This document shows, piece after piece, positions 1 through 13,000 of a stretch of DNA of 64,000 bases (positions are counted from its first letter, which is position 1; each line of letters opens with the position of its first letter). The stretch is from Setaria digitata (Eukaryota > Nematoda > Chromadorea > Rhabditida > Setariidae). Location: the NCBI GenBank assembly GCA_003640385.1, contig RCAB01000076.1:1-64000 (forward strand), written 5' to 3'. The position numbers and the translations under genes were made by a program. A model generated the notes under the pieces. It did not search any database. It saw nothing but the letters and a program-made list of their open reading frames with translations, and was not told where the DNA came from.

Positions 1-1086
1 GGATTGCAAAACGTTCGTGGAAAAGATTATTGAGAGGAAAAGGAAATTATGAAAGAAATTGTTTAATACATTAGTGAGGACCGTGGTTAAACATTACAGA
101 AAAGTGTAGAATGAAATAGAAGGAGACACCGGCTGTAGAAGGAAGGAAATGCAGTACATAAAGTAAAAATAGGAAGTAGAAGGTTGTACTCGAGACTAGA
201 GGAATTAGCAAGCAAAGGATTGTCCTCGAGACCGGAAGTAAAAGTGAAGAAGTAATCGTGACAGGAAAGAAGAGTAAGGTTAAAGGTTAGAAGGCAGTGG
301 AATGAAGATGGAGTTCTTTCAGTTGTAACGAAAAGCAAGAGGTGAGCAGTAAGGGTAAAGTTGGTTGTCGAAGCGACAATGCTACGGTGTGTGCCTGGAG
401 GTCAACCGAATTGTCTTGTTGAAGGGTCGAGAGTCGATCGCTACAGTGATTGGACAGGAAGAGAAAAGGAGGCAGGATTAAGCTGAAGAAACGGTATTAA
501 AGGAGCTCGAGCAACAAGAAAGGAACTTTGGAGAGATCTCCTTAGTGAGTAACAGTAAGACCAACAAAAGTATCAATTCAGCAAGCTCTCCAACAAACAA
601 TCGGAATAGCTGAGCAGCCTCTTCTGATACTGTACGCTTTCTTTTTGTTTTTTATACCGGATGGCTAATATCTCGTCTTCTTTTTCGGCTCGGCTAAAAT
701 AATTCCACTTTCCTTCCACTGCCCTTTTACCTTTGACCCTTGCCATACTCCTCACGCTTTCTCTTTCTTATCATGGTTACTTCTCCAATGTCACCGCGAG
801 TGGCACTATATTGTTTTTTCTCCTTCAGTTTTGTTTGCATAAGAGAATTAGTAGGAGGAGGAAAACGGGGAGAGATTGAGGTATGAATTGATTCTGGCAT
901 AAGGAGCAATATATTTATACCGATACGTTGTTACGGTTCAAAGCCGTGCGCAGATGGATGGTAAATTTAGCATTTGATGTTGACGATAGTTTTACTGAAT
1001 CAACAACAGCGAAGATGTGTTCTTGAAGTGCTGTACAGTTTTTCAAGATAATTATATTATAACTGGAAACTCAAACTTAGGTAATT

Positions 1087-1127
1087 AGTTATATCTGAAG
1101 GTAATTACCTTCAGCGGAGATATAACT
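1087..1127. repeat. Nested palindrome (possible cruciform or hairpin)
   Basis: Positions 1095-1114 form a perfect 20-bp palindrome without a loop (CTGAAGGTAA followed by its reverse complement). It is flanked by perfect 8-bp arms, AGTTATAT at 1087-1094 and ATATAACT at 1120-1127, with five unpaired bases on the right side. No target-site duplication was found, so a mobile-element origin is not established. Confidence 0.75.
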
Positions 1128-3033
1128 CATTTCCCATCTCGAGCACAATCTTATGCTTGTTCATTTCACTTCAGTTTTAAACAGTTATCATTAAAAGACT
1201 TGTTAAAAGATTGAGTGGTAGTTTAAAAATTCATGAAACTTCCTTCATTTCTTTAGTTTCTTTTTGCCGCTTTATTCATATTTCGAATCCAAATACATTA
1301 TTTGCGTTTCCACAGGAAATTCTGCTCTTAGATTAGTTTTCAGATGTTCAAATAACTGAATAACTATTTCAAACTGAAAAACCAAACTGTCTAATTTCTT
1401 TGCTCTCTCCATTTCTATAAGATAATTCCTAACCTACTTTATTTTATTTTCTTCAATTTATTCCCATTGCAGCTAATATTTCAATCTTTTTACATCTGTT
1501 TTGTTACAAGCAACTTAAATAACATCACGATTCCTTTCAAAATGAGATTTTACTCAAGTTTTCTTCCACTGATAAAATCAAGGTTAAGTTGATCTGAAAT
1601 AGACAGATTATCAATCGGACTGAAAGTCTTGTCCAGCAATAAAAAACGTCAAAGATTTAAGGTTTCTAATTTTATTCAAAATCAACAGTAGAGAATAATA
1701 ATTATTACTAGACATTTTACATGTATAAAAGTAGAAAGATTAATCAGGAGAACCGCTTTTAGTTCTCTGTAAAAAATCGGATGGAATGAAATGTGACAAT
1801 ACACAACAGTGGTAGTTTCAAGCTAAGCTAAGTGAACGGATATTAACTGAAACATGATAAAATAATAAAAAGAAGCAAATAAGGAAGAAGATTTGATGCA
1901 GTTTATCATTCAGTTTCAAATCTTCTAAATATATACTGCATTCACCTTAATCCCTAGTCAATGATCATACATTCACGCACCCGATCTAACTTTAATTTAG
2001 TCACGTGTAGTAACTACTTTCAACTGGAAGTTTGATAGCGACAAAAGATTGCTTGCTCTACTTAAAGAAGGCTACTATTTGTCTACCAATTATGATTTTG
2101 TACGGAGTGATAGAATAATTCCCGCTGATATAACCATCACTGTTTGGCCACAAGACATACTCCATTGTTCGAAAAAGCGCAACAGATTTCACCTGCGTTG
2201 TTTCTATTTTCTGAAAGTTTGTCTGGAACTATACACAGAACACACGGGAAAAATCACCAGACGGTCTACCGAAGATTAAAGAACTGCTCACGAAGAACAA
2301 TAAAATAATCTCCCACTTCATCATTCACATTAATTGAACGCTACATTTTTTTCCAGAAATGTTGCAACAAAAACATAATTAAAAAACGTTTATTAATTTC
2401 CTCAACTTACATAAACAACATAGAGTACGACATACACAAATGTTGTTCACAGAATACAAACTTTTCGAAAAAAAAAAAGGGGGAAGAAAGAGGCAAATAA
2501 AGCATCTTATAAAACATACCATCTTTTAAATACGTTAAAAGCATTAAGACTGGTAAGTTTCCAAGGAATCTTTGAACATAATTGAAAAAAGAATTAATGC
2601 CACAATGAGATGAAGACACACAAATTCGATGGGAACCTAACTGACAGCCATATTGCAAGGTATGACCAAACATTAAACAATATGCACTTCGGATACAATA
2701 GTGAAGGCCCTAAATTATGAAATAAAGTGAAACAATTCATGTACACTGCAACAAAATGTTGTCACTATATCAGATAAACGCGTACTACTTACTACAGATA
2801 CAAGACATAATGCAAAGAAACAGTAAAATAGTTGGTCGGGAGAAAAATTTAACTTGACTTTTATAAAAAGAAATGTGGATAAAGGAAGCTTTATTCAGAT
2901 TTGAGCAGGACAACTGCGTTCAATTTTCACGACTGAAAAAAAATAAAAGAAAAAACCACATAATTATTACAGTATCTGCGCATGTATAATTGATGATATA
3001 AAAGGAAGAATAATACTTATCGCAAATGCATGC

Positions 3034-3062
3034 AAATGCCCAGCTTTCGCTGACTGGCATTT
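3034..3062. repeat. Short inverted repeat
   Basis: AAATGCC (3034-3040) pairs with GGCATTT (3056-3062). Inside, CAGC (3041-3044) pairs with GCTG (3049-3052) around a four-base loop, with a three-base bulge. It lies about 410 nt beyond the stop codon of the minus-strand DAZ gene, so it may be in or just past its 3' UTR. Confidence 0.5.
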
Positions 3063-3469
3063 AATATCATGGGAACTGCTTGTTAGTAGTACCTGCATTT
3101 CCTTGTTGACATTCCTTGCGATCTATAAGCAAATATACATATCGCACCTCATCATTCTCAAACACTACATCCTGACATATGAGTACCTCTATTTGTATCA
3201 AATTTATTTTAAAATGGAAACATGAAAGTAGTTTTTTGGGTTATCGAGCGGTTGCTTAATAATAATTTGCCTAAGATTTTTGTAAAACAGCGGGCAGTTC
3301 AACAGCCTACCAAGAACAAACGCCTACCGTACTGCTGCAGATTAACTTGACCAAGCTGAGCTGAAAGTGACACAACCGACTTCATCGGACTACGTCGAGG
3401 AGTGCTTGTAGGTCGAACCTGACAATTATCGTAATAATTGGTAACGACGTGATACATTAAGTCTTCCTC

Positions 3470-5809
3470 TTAGTAGCAATGTTTGAAAATTCTCTCAACC
3501 TCTACGATATAAAAACCTAAGAGTAGGCATACTTCAGCTGGATTCTGCCAACCACCAATCATGCTTTCCTCATAGAAACATGGTTGCGGAGTCTGCGGTG
3601 TTATCGGCTGAGGCACCAACTGAATCGGATTTGGTGCAGGAAGCGCCATGGTAGCAGGTGCTTGTCCACTTCCGTCAATCTATTTTTAGTTTTTTTTTTT
3701 AAAAGGCATACACATTCACTATATAAATGGCTATTTCACAATCAGGTGTATTACTCTTATTGTCTTAAAGTCCGATTTAAGCCGAACAATTGTAGTATTT
3801 TCTTTCATCTAAATACTGCTCCGAAACAGTTGCAGCATCTAGAAAGTGCTAATAGTCAACAAGTAATATGGAAAAAGGAACACAACAAACAGTTTGATAT
3901 CCATTTGGAGCAAAGAAATATGTTGGCGCAGTCATTTGCGAGTAATGCGTCATGTCATTAGGAGGCGCAGTGGGTGCAAAATAAGTAGCTCCGGATGGAA
4001 AAACTGTTGCACGCTGCGTAGCAATGGAAGGTGTCATCTGAAACACTAAGGGTAGAGCTGAAACAAGGTACGGCCAGTTTCCTCTTCCAAACAATACTTG
4101 CAAATAAAACTGACTGGTGTAAGCGGTTGAGTGGTTACTTGCGCTACTTGCTGCATGCTCACATACGCCTGCTGCTGCTGCTGTTGCTGTTGCTGTGGTT
4201 GTGGTTGTGGTTGTCCGGCAGCAGTAGCAGCAGGAATATGCACTGAACCATTAACTGCTTGCGGCTGCCCAGCCATGCCATTCGTACGCGGTGAGTCATG
4301 AGGAGTTATCGTATTACCAGCATTTGGAACAAGCATCACCGGTGCTGTGCCATTATTTGCAACAACTTGCTGCGCTCTGTTATTCCCCGCATCCTACAGA
4401 AACATTTTCATTTATATCTTGCAACAAATAGTTCCCCTCCTAGTGATACGGTCATCTGGAGTGCGAGAAACTTTTAACTTACGGAAACAGAAACACACTT
4501 ACAGTATTCGAAAGCGTGTATTGTGCTGGTGCAACTGTAGAAACTGGCGAGAGGACAAATGGCTGAACTTGACTTGGTGGAGGCATCACCACAAGTGGTG
4601 AATGCGGAAATGCATAGGTGACCCCACCGAATGCCGATGTCGTAAGTAGTTGTCCTGTTGGTGTTGCGATGGCATACTCTGTAGGATAAAGAAAGATGTA
4701 AAACTAACTACTAGTTCATATTCTCTTTCCTCTGGATTCTGTAAGTGGATGCTTTAGATAACAAAAAAACCCGACACTTTCAAACGGTTGAAATTTTCCC
4801 AAATTATCATGAAATTTCAAAATGACGCCTAACAACACTGCAAATTTCATTATTGTTTCACAGACTACAGATTATCACTTGTTGAAAAACTTTTACTTTG
4901 GTTAAGAATATATAGAATAGATAATCGCTCAAACCACAGGGCTCATCACATTTCCCACTTCTATTTCACACATTCCTTTCTCTTCATACCACTGTACATG
5001 GAATTTTATTTTCAAGTTTTACCTTTTTTTGTTTCTTTTGATCAACCATAAACAGTAAATAATTACCTGGTGTGAAACGAGGTGCATGGATCATGCGGCG
5101 AATGGCTGGCCCAAGATTCAATCGTCGCCCCTTGAACTCGAGCTTTTCCGCTTCCTGATTCTACCAAATGTTAATAGTAAATATATACTGGCATTAGAAT
5201 TCTTCAGCTTATTTTGAAAAGCACTGCTCGTGTGAATTTGTCCGGATTTATACCAATATGTCTTACCGCGCTAATCTGCATGACAGTTTTCGCTTCATCT
5301 TCTGTATCAAACGTTATAAAACCATATCCTTTGGATGTCCCTTCACTGCTACGAATTACTTTTGCTTCACGAACATGACCAAATTTTTCAAAGAATAAAC
5401 GTAAATCAAGTTCCGTTGTCTGCAAAATGGCTGAACCGTAGCAAAAATAAGAAGAAATAGAATTAGTTTCCATATGAACTGTTAAATAAAAAATGCTGAA
5501 AACTTATAAATATCAGTAAGCCTACTACGGCATGAGTAGTTTGGAGGGGAAATGTGTAGCAAAAGGCGGAACAAACGCCTGGGGGAAAAATAAAAGCCAA
5601 AATCCCATAAAACTCACAGTAGCTGGAAACCCGCCAACAAAAATCCGATGTGGTATCATTTCGAAGGTACGCGGGTCAGCTGCAGCAGGAACAGAAAAAG
5701 GTGCTGTTGCTGCCGGATAAATTGCTGCACCAGCCGGATAAGCCATCTGGTATGGATTGCCAGTAGGATCATATGCCAAAGTCGTTGCGAAAGCTGGGCT
5801 CATCATCAT
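3470..5809 (-). CDS. daz-1: DAZ/boule-family RNA-binding protein (DAZ-1-like)
   Basis: Minus-strand exons: 5618-5809, 5267-5419, 5067-5160, 4503-4678, 4115-4393, 3891-4037, 3470-3679. All joins are phase-consistent and give 416 aa. One RRM spans about residues 54-130, with RNP2 IFVGGF near 56-61 and RNP1 KGYGFITF at 94-101. After the RRM comes the NLGPAIRR-type segment that is characteristic of DAZ proteins. The C-terminal half is Pro/Gln/Thr/Ala-rich, with a run of nine glutamines near 272-280. The start is the first of three consecutive ATG codons directly after a 3' splice site (5811-5812), which suits a trans-spliced leader. Family members bind mRNA 3' UTRs and control translation in germ cells; C. 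elegans DAZ-1 acts in oogenesis. The two last intron borders (donors GTCAGT and GTTTGT) are weaker than the rest. Confidence 0.88.
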
Positions 5810-7362
5810 CCTAAAGAATGCTACAGAAATCGGTACTATCAACATGAACATGTCAGCACTGTCCATGTTTTGTGACAACGACAAAAAGTTGTATGACGTG
5901 GTTTCTAACACAATACGTCAAGTTGATATTTCAAAGAAGGTGAGAAAAGAATATGCTGAACGAGACAACACTTAAGACAGCAAAGCAGACGCTTGAGAAA
6001 CGTGCGGCTGAATTAGGAATACAAGTATATTCATTATTCATTAAACCTGCACTCACTCAGCCAGATGGGTCGTGAACTCACGTCACTGTTACCGAAGGCG
6101 CTAGAGCAGCTCTCCAGTCACGTCACGTTACGCTTCCCGACACGTTTCGACAGACGCCAACTCATTGAAGAGGACGCATATCACAAAAGCGTCATAAGAA
6201 GGACAGAGCAGAACAGACAGATAAGTGAGATGGACCAGCAGATCAAGCAAGCAACGGGTAGATCAAGAGAGAAGATGACAGTGAGATTTGCACGTCACCG
6301 TAACCGTCGGTCTGCTCCTCCCCACCATGCGTATTAACACCATCACTTCCTCTGCCACAGCATACGGCCAACACCTCAGTCGCGAAATCCCGGGAAGAGC
6401 GAGATTTGAAACTGCATGGGGCTTGGTGAACAATATTCCATCATCCACTTACACGCAGTGGAAACGCATAGTCTCGAAACATCCCGACTTCTGCAAGTTC
6501 AAAGTGAAGCGTGAAATGCAATATGCAAATTAAGTATGCTGACTGTGTGATCAGACAGCACTCTACGGATGACTGATAGTAGGATGCGTGGATGAGACAG
6601 CGGTCACTGACTCGTGAACACGTGCAGAATGTCAGGAAGACACACCTGACAACAATCCGGCTGTTTGAAGGAGCCTGAAAGCACGCGAAGAGACAGTGGA
6701 CCGGAACGGACAGGAAAGTGATGGGTATGCAACAGTTAATGGAACACTTACTCTTCCCATGACCTATGACCTCTGCGAAAAGAGCGGCAACTGAGGTCAC
6801 AGGAAAGTTACGAATGTCCCTGTAGCAGAGACACACAGATAATACCGTAACCGCACACCCTTGCAACAGCGGACTACGCAACACTGACAGGGAACGCATG
6901 CAGCCAAAGTGGACTGGAACGCCCACGCGGACAGACAGTTGATGGGGGATTTAAGTGGATATTCCTTAGGCCTTTGAGGAGTGTGGGTGGATAGGCTGGG
7001 TATGAGTCTTTGATCCTGGATGACCTCAAGTGTGAACTTCCGAATTGAGCCAGGACAATCTTGGATCGATAAATTGTTTTGCATATAAAATAGTCATTTG
7101 CAACATTCTTATGATTTAGAGACTCCTTCTCATCTGTTGGGTTAGGTGTTGCCGATGATGTTCTTCGCGCGGTCTCGCGGTTGACAGGCCATACCAGATA
7201 CTTCATCTACGTGTCTCAATGCTGATGGGTCTTGTACTGACAGGATCGAGAGCGTCGGACATGATTCGGGATGGAAAGTCTGTCTAACGTGGAGAAAATG
7301 ACAGGTGTAGATGGAAAGGAACTAATAACTGATTTTGAAGAGCTGTGACTGTGCAAGTACCG
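5810..7362. other. Divergent intergenic region with GC-rich block
   Basis: This stretch separates the divergently transcribed DAZ and BTB genes and should hold both promoters. From about 6050 to 7250 it is clearly more GC-rich than its surroundings. It carries overlapping open frames on both strands: 6065-6337 (+), 6288-6533 (+) and 6441-6926 (-). None matches a family I recognise. The plus-strand frame up to 6533 has coding-like composition with mixed charged and hydrophobic residues. I see no splice structure that joins it into a gene. Confidence 0.45.
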
Positions 7363-9598
7363 ATGTATTCAACAACGGGTTCAACTCACTCAACGACGAC
7401 AACAGTGGCTAAGTTTCTGTATGACGATTTCTCAACTCCAACGCCACTTCGATCAGCTCGAGTGATTGTTGAAGGTGACAGAGCTAATCCTTTTGCTGTC
7501 ATGAAGGTGACATGCACATTCCTCATCCTTAACTTTGAGATAAAATGTTTCCTCTCAATTAGAGGAATTTTTAAGCTAATGCTGCAACGTCTGAATATTC
7601 TTTCCTTGCATGGAAGCCTTCAAATGCACTTTCATAATGCGTGGAAAAGAACGAAAGTATTATAAGTTATTGGACAAGATTAATATTTCTAATGAGAAAC
7701 GAAGACATTCAAAGTTGTGGTTTTTAGGTCGATCAGTTTATGTTAATCCTGGATGGCTTGCCGAATTTTCAAATTTTTTCGCTACGATGTTCTTTGGTAA
7801 AAGTGCGGATGAAGATTTAACTCTCGGCGATGATGTCAGTTATGAACATTTCATCGAGTTGCTGAGAGTTGCATGTTATTGTCCTGCTCGCAAACCTATA
7901 ACAAGTTACTTTTTGTCTTCTCTCTAAATTCCACTGCGACAAAGCAAAGAGATAACACGGTAACTGAATAATTTTTATGTCGGTTCTTTTTAACGATAAG
8001 AGATAGATTAAGACAAGATGCTGGAATCTGATGCAAATACAGACTCCTCAGCAGATGACAAGATATATAATGTGCATTTCTGTAACGAGTTGAGTGATAG
8101 AAAAATATGGGGGAAGAAAGGACTGACGAAGATATCAATATTTGAATATTTGAGAGAACAGTAATGATAGTGGTGCACTTTCTCTTTCTGCATCAGGTAT
8201 GACATCTCTAAGACATCAGTAACTAAGCTTACTAAAGTTCAGTCTTTTCTATCAATCAAACACTTTGGGATGGAAGGTAGAACGACTAAGGTTCTTCATT
8301 CCATGGAATTTCAGGCTTCAAATACTTGACAGAGGAAATCAAGATAAAACTATTATTGTAATTACTTGAAGGAAGTGTGTTGCAACAAGTTATAAAAGAA
8401 ATAGACGTGCTTTGTAGAAGCAAGAGAGTGTGCAAATATTTCTTTTGAAAAATTTTTGCTAAGTGGGGAGGATCGCTAATCATAATTAGTGCGTTAATTA
8501 GATCTATATAACTTTGAATTGACATCCTTTTCTGTCTGAGATAGAAAAAAAATGGATGTTGCTGCAGTGAGGTGAAGGTGAACGACGGAGTGCGAGTGAG
8601 GTGAATAAACATTGCAGTCCTCAAAGCAAGTTTTTTGAACATTTTAAGTTGCAGTTGCTAATGTGACCATCGTTTTGAAAATGGCCTGTTATTTTGGAAT
8701 GAAGCCACTGATCGAGAAGTGTGAGGACGTCATTGCTAGAAAGGTAAATTGGGGTATGACTCGAAAACATTGTACATAATGAAGCCGTGATTGTCCAGAT
8801 TTTGATTCCAGCATTTTCAGCATTTCGATTAGCAGTGTCACAGCTTAAGATGCTTCAAACTTGATTTCGTACCTTAATATACGGTAATTTTTCAACAGGT
8901 AATCAGTGAAAAGTTTAATATTGAAAAGCGAAACCACTGTAAGTGAATAGATTAGTTTGGAAAGACAAATAATGCATAAATACCAATAGAGAAGAACTAA
9001 ACTGGAAAAGTTTTATCATTTTCACTCTGTAGATGAAAGCCATTTTCATTATAGCTTTGGCTACTTCGGTTTGACATTTATTCTCATTGAAAGCGGAGCT
9101 TTCCAGTGGTGAAAATAATGCTTCCATCATCACTGCAGGCAAGCACATTGGATAGAGTGAAGTTATTTCAAATTGCATGTGCCGTTGCAGAGCATGATCG
9201 CTTTTCTCCTACCATGACATTACTTATTGATAAACTTTCAACAATGAAACGAGAAGAGCTATCAAAACTGCACTTTTCTCAGGTAGGTAGCTTACGAAAA
9301 ACTTAGCATTTCCAAGGTGTACGAAATAAGAAATTAGAGGCTGCCCACAGGAGCATCTTAGTACGAGAACTGCTACCGGCCAGTTACAGTTTTATGAGGC
9401 TGCGGGCTTTAATGTTCGATATTTTGAAACGGTTCTTTTCACTGATAGTATTTGCATGAAAAAGCTTCGAAAAATAATTGTGGAGCAAATGTTTGTTTTT
9501 TCTATTATCAGGTGCCGGGTGATGTTGTAGCCGATGTTTTCGCAGCAAAAATGAAGCGGAGTGAGATGAAACGAAAGAAGTGGTGCTGCTTCTTGTGA
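7363..9598 (+). CDS. BTB/POZ domain protein with C-terminal CaaX-like box
   Basis: Proposed exons: 7363-7474, 7617-7904, 8655-8743, 9139-9282, 9512-9598. They are phase-consistent and give about 239 aa. A BTB/POZ fold covers roughly residues 70-165, with VYVNPGWLAEF and a TMFFGK motif resembling nematode BTB proteins. A helical region (NVTIVLKMACYFGMKPL) and a C-terminal tail follow. BTB domains dimerise and often recruit targets to cullin-3 ubiquitin ligases; no kelch, MATH or zinc-finger domain is visible here. The last residues are KRKKW followed by CCFL, a possible geranylgeranylation signal behind a basic patch. The junction between exons 1 and 2 is uncertain. An alternative donor at 7507 would keep twelve more codons that look family-like, but then the phase does not fit the only nearby acceptor. 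The gene converges on abcf-3. Confidence 0.75.
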
Positions 9599-10004
9599 AT
9601 TGTCTTGGTTCTATCACTTTTTTTTCTCCTTCTCCGATTTTCTGGCAAAATTATGGCCAAAATAATCTGCGATTACTGTATTGTGTTACTTTGCTTTCTT
9701 TTGTCGTTTTTGCTGAACTCTTGCTTGAAAACATGGGCAACATCGTTTAAGACTAACTAAAAAATAATTCAGATAAATACGGGCACTAAAACAGATCCTA
9801 CTGATAGTCTGAGAATGGACTGGAAAATGCAAGAAATGATTTTATATATTGCCACGAAATCAGATGATAACAGCTTTAATCACATATATTTAGAAATTCG
9901 ACTATTTGTATGAAAAGGCATCGTTATCACAAAGCCAACCCAAGTAAGATCTTGTGACATATTTTGGAAGTTCAACCACTTTACAATGAAGCAAGAAAAG
10001 TTAA
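9599..10004. other. Intergenic between convergent genes
   Basis: About 400 bp separates the stop codon of the BTB gene from that of abcf-3 on the opposite strand. It should hold both 3' UTRs. No other coding signal or repeat was seen. Confidence 0.6.
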
Positions 10005-13000
10005 TCAGAGAGCGAGTTGCGTCATGACATGTCTCTTATATTCTTCTAGACCTCCTTCCAGTGCCATCACAGAACGATCTTTAACAACCCACAATTCCTT
10101 ACAAACCATATCAATCAATTTTTCGTCATGAGAAACGATCAACACTCCACCCTGGAAATTCAAAGCATAAGAGCAAAAACACAAGGAAAGAGAAGCAACA
10201 ATAAACCGGAAATCGCAGTACGGACAAAAAACTTCTGGAAATTTCTTCAATTAAAACGAGGATATGCCCAAAGGAATGGAACTAACTGGTAGCTCCCTAA
10301 GGAAGTGAAACATTATGTTATCAGCAAACATACGTTAAAGGAATTAATTGCTTGTCCCAGTGCTTCGACCGTTTCTACATCCAGATGATTCGTGGGTTCA
10401 TCCATGATCAAGTAGTTAGGACTGTAAAAGGAAAATTTAGTTGAAGTTAATGAAGGAAAAACTTTTATTAAAGAATAAAAAAAAAAAGTGAAATGCTTTG
10501 ATATCGGACGGGACCAAATTCAAACTCTTGTAAAGCGATTTGCAAAATTGAAAGATGAGCAAAGTATACTTTGACATAGCAATATTTGCAAAGGCCAGAC
10601 GGGATTTCTGTCCACCAGAGAGAGTTACGACGGACTGTAGCGCTAAATCACCAGAAAGTCCAAATCTGCCAAGAACTGCTCTATATTCTTCCTGAGTTTT
10701 ACCTGTAAAAGAAATATCGAAGATAACTGCTACTTAAAACAAAAAGCATAGTTTAAATTAACTGAAATGAACCAAAAGGGAAAAAGGTTCGAAAAAATTT
10801 CATTGAAGCATAAGGAGAAAACAAAATAAAACAAAATACCGGGAAATCTTTTCTCTAACACTTCCATGCCTGATATATTCATGTCAAGCTGGTCAACATG
10901 ATGCTGCGAAAAATATCCTATTTTTAGGTGGCGATTAGCATTACGAAAGCCACTCGTTGGTGACAATTCACCAAGAAGTAATTTTAACAATGTTGTCTTA
11001 CCAGCTCCATTTTCTCCAACCTAAAATTGAAGTCTGGAACTTTTGATTAATTTATTAATAAATTTGGATCAGAGTTTGTCCCTCTGCCATTTGAGTACCC
11101 AACTGATTTGATATTTGAATTTTTATCGTTTTATAAAAACTAGAACACTTTCCTCAAAACAACAAACATACAATGCAAATGCGTGAATCCGCGTGTGATC
11201 CAATTTGTAGCTTAGTAAATATAAACGGTGAAACTGATGTGTACCTATAATATAGTGCAAGAAGTTTAAGAACCAATACTTTTCCAATCCACTTCCCATG
11301 AAAAATATGGCGAACCCGGTAAAGCAAAAATAAGTAAAAATAATTCAAAGTTGCACAGAAATATAAAAAAAAGGTCTCTGAAATATTTTCCAAAATAACT
11401 AATCTCGTAGCTTTAAAGAACGCTTTGAATATATTTTAGACAGCCAATATTTTTAATATATGATTTTGGAATGGTGCTGACTGGATACAGGACAAATTAC
11501 CTGAAGGATACGTCGTCTAACTGCAGCACCAAATTATTCAGTATTTCGCATTCAGGAAAACTCAATTTCACTTCACCTTCCAGAACAACAGGTTTAAGTA
11601 TTGGTCTGAAAAGAAATAGGAAATAATAAGGCACAAAACACTATTTTCAGACACAGAGATGCACATCAATCCTACTTTAGCAGGAAGACCACTCACTATT
11701 CGTGGGAACACGTAGTCAGCTGACAATTAAACTGCATAAAAATCAATTTTTGCTTCATATATACATTAATAGTCCAGTGCTTTATTGAATTTTTGATTTC
11801 ATTGCAGTGGCAATGAAAAAAAGCTTACAATTTTTCAAGCATTTTAATACGACTTTGTACCATTGATGCTCGTTTAGCATTGTATCGAAATTTATCAATA
11901 AATTCTTGTGTGTGTTGACGGAATTGTTGTTGCGCCTCATATTCCCTGAAAACATTCGCTAAAATTCGTGAATCGTTACCGAAAATAAGCAACCTAGAAA
12001 AAAAAGAAAATTGAATTACAGGAAGGATTATCATCTATTTTCTTAGACCTAGAAGATACAGTTGCAAATGCTTACATTTATAAATTGAAGGAAATAAAAA
12101 CCTTTCTTGCTGCATTAATTTCTCCTTCATTGTTTTTTCGAAAACGGCGTAATTACCTTTGTACTGATCTAACCTCTTTGAATGCAAGTGTATAATATCC
12201 GTGCAAACACTATTCAGGAAACTCCGATCATGAGAAACTATTACAATTGTAGAAGTCCACTCCTAGTAAATAGTATATCAAATAAATATTATAATAAGGA
12301 AGAGTTTACAACTAACAATAAACAAAGCGTACCATTTTAATCGTAATTATCGAACACCAATCCTACTATGTGTAGCAACCCAGAAAGTTGTCCGCTTAAC
12401 CTTTCGTTTCAATTCATTCCGTTGCAGCACCAGAATACCAGAGTCAAATTTTATGCGAAAAAAAAGGAAAATCAAAAACAGAGGAAAAATTATTCAAGTT
12501 AGGATCTTGAAAATACCTGAAGATGATTCTCTAGCCAAATAATTGCTCTCATATCCAACATATTTGTTGGTTCATCCAACAAAAGCAAGTCAGGCCTGTG
12601 AAGAAGAACTGCATAAAAATCAGTATTTCTTAGGAAGGAATTTTGAATCAGAAGTAATTGCATACGTACCTCATAAACAGTGCCTTAGCCAACGCTAGCC
12701 TCATTCGCCAACCGCCGGAGAATTCTCTACAAATTATTATTTGTAAGAAAAAAACAGTGCAACATTTCTTTCGGTGTGATCTAATCGCATTAAAGAAGGA
12801 AATTTTAAATTCATAAATACATGAGACAGAAAAGAAAATTTGCTAAGAAACAAGAAAGTCGAAAATAATTTAGGAAACAAGTATGAAAAGTAAACACTTT
12901 GTAGGTTGTTTCTGTTCTTCTGGTGTGAAACCAAGTCCAAAAAGTATAGAAGCAGCACGTGCAGGTGCTCTGTCCATTTGGGCTGTTTCCATTTCTGTAT

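Larger units (their letters stand above)
1..3469. other. Intergenic, no recognised gene
   Basis: No open frame here resembles a known family, and none shows flanking splice sites with coding-like composition. The longest frames are under 90 codons in AT-rich, low-complexity sequence. The segment contains a near-perfect palindrome at 1087-1127 and a small hairpin at 3034-3062. The 3' part must hold the 3' UTR of the minus-strand DAZ gene: a TTTATT at 3203-3208 reads AATAAA on the minus strand, about 260 nt past the stop codon. Confidence 0.5.

Noticed and set aside
4031..4246. Leu/Trp-rich plus-strand frame
   Set aside because: Antisense of the polyglutamine-encoding exon of the DAZ gene.
6441..6926. 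161-codon minus-strand open frame
   Set aside because: Cysteine-rich and hydrophobic without any domain pattern. It lies opposite a plus-strand frame in a GC-rich block, where long chance frames are common, so it was not called as a gene.
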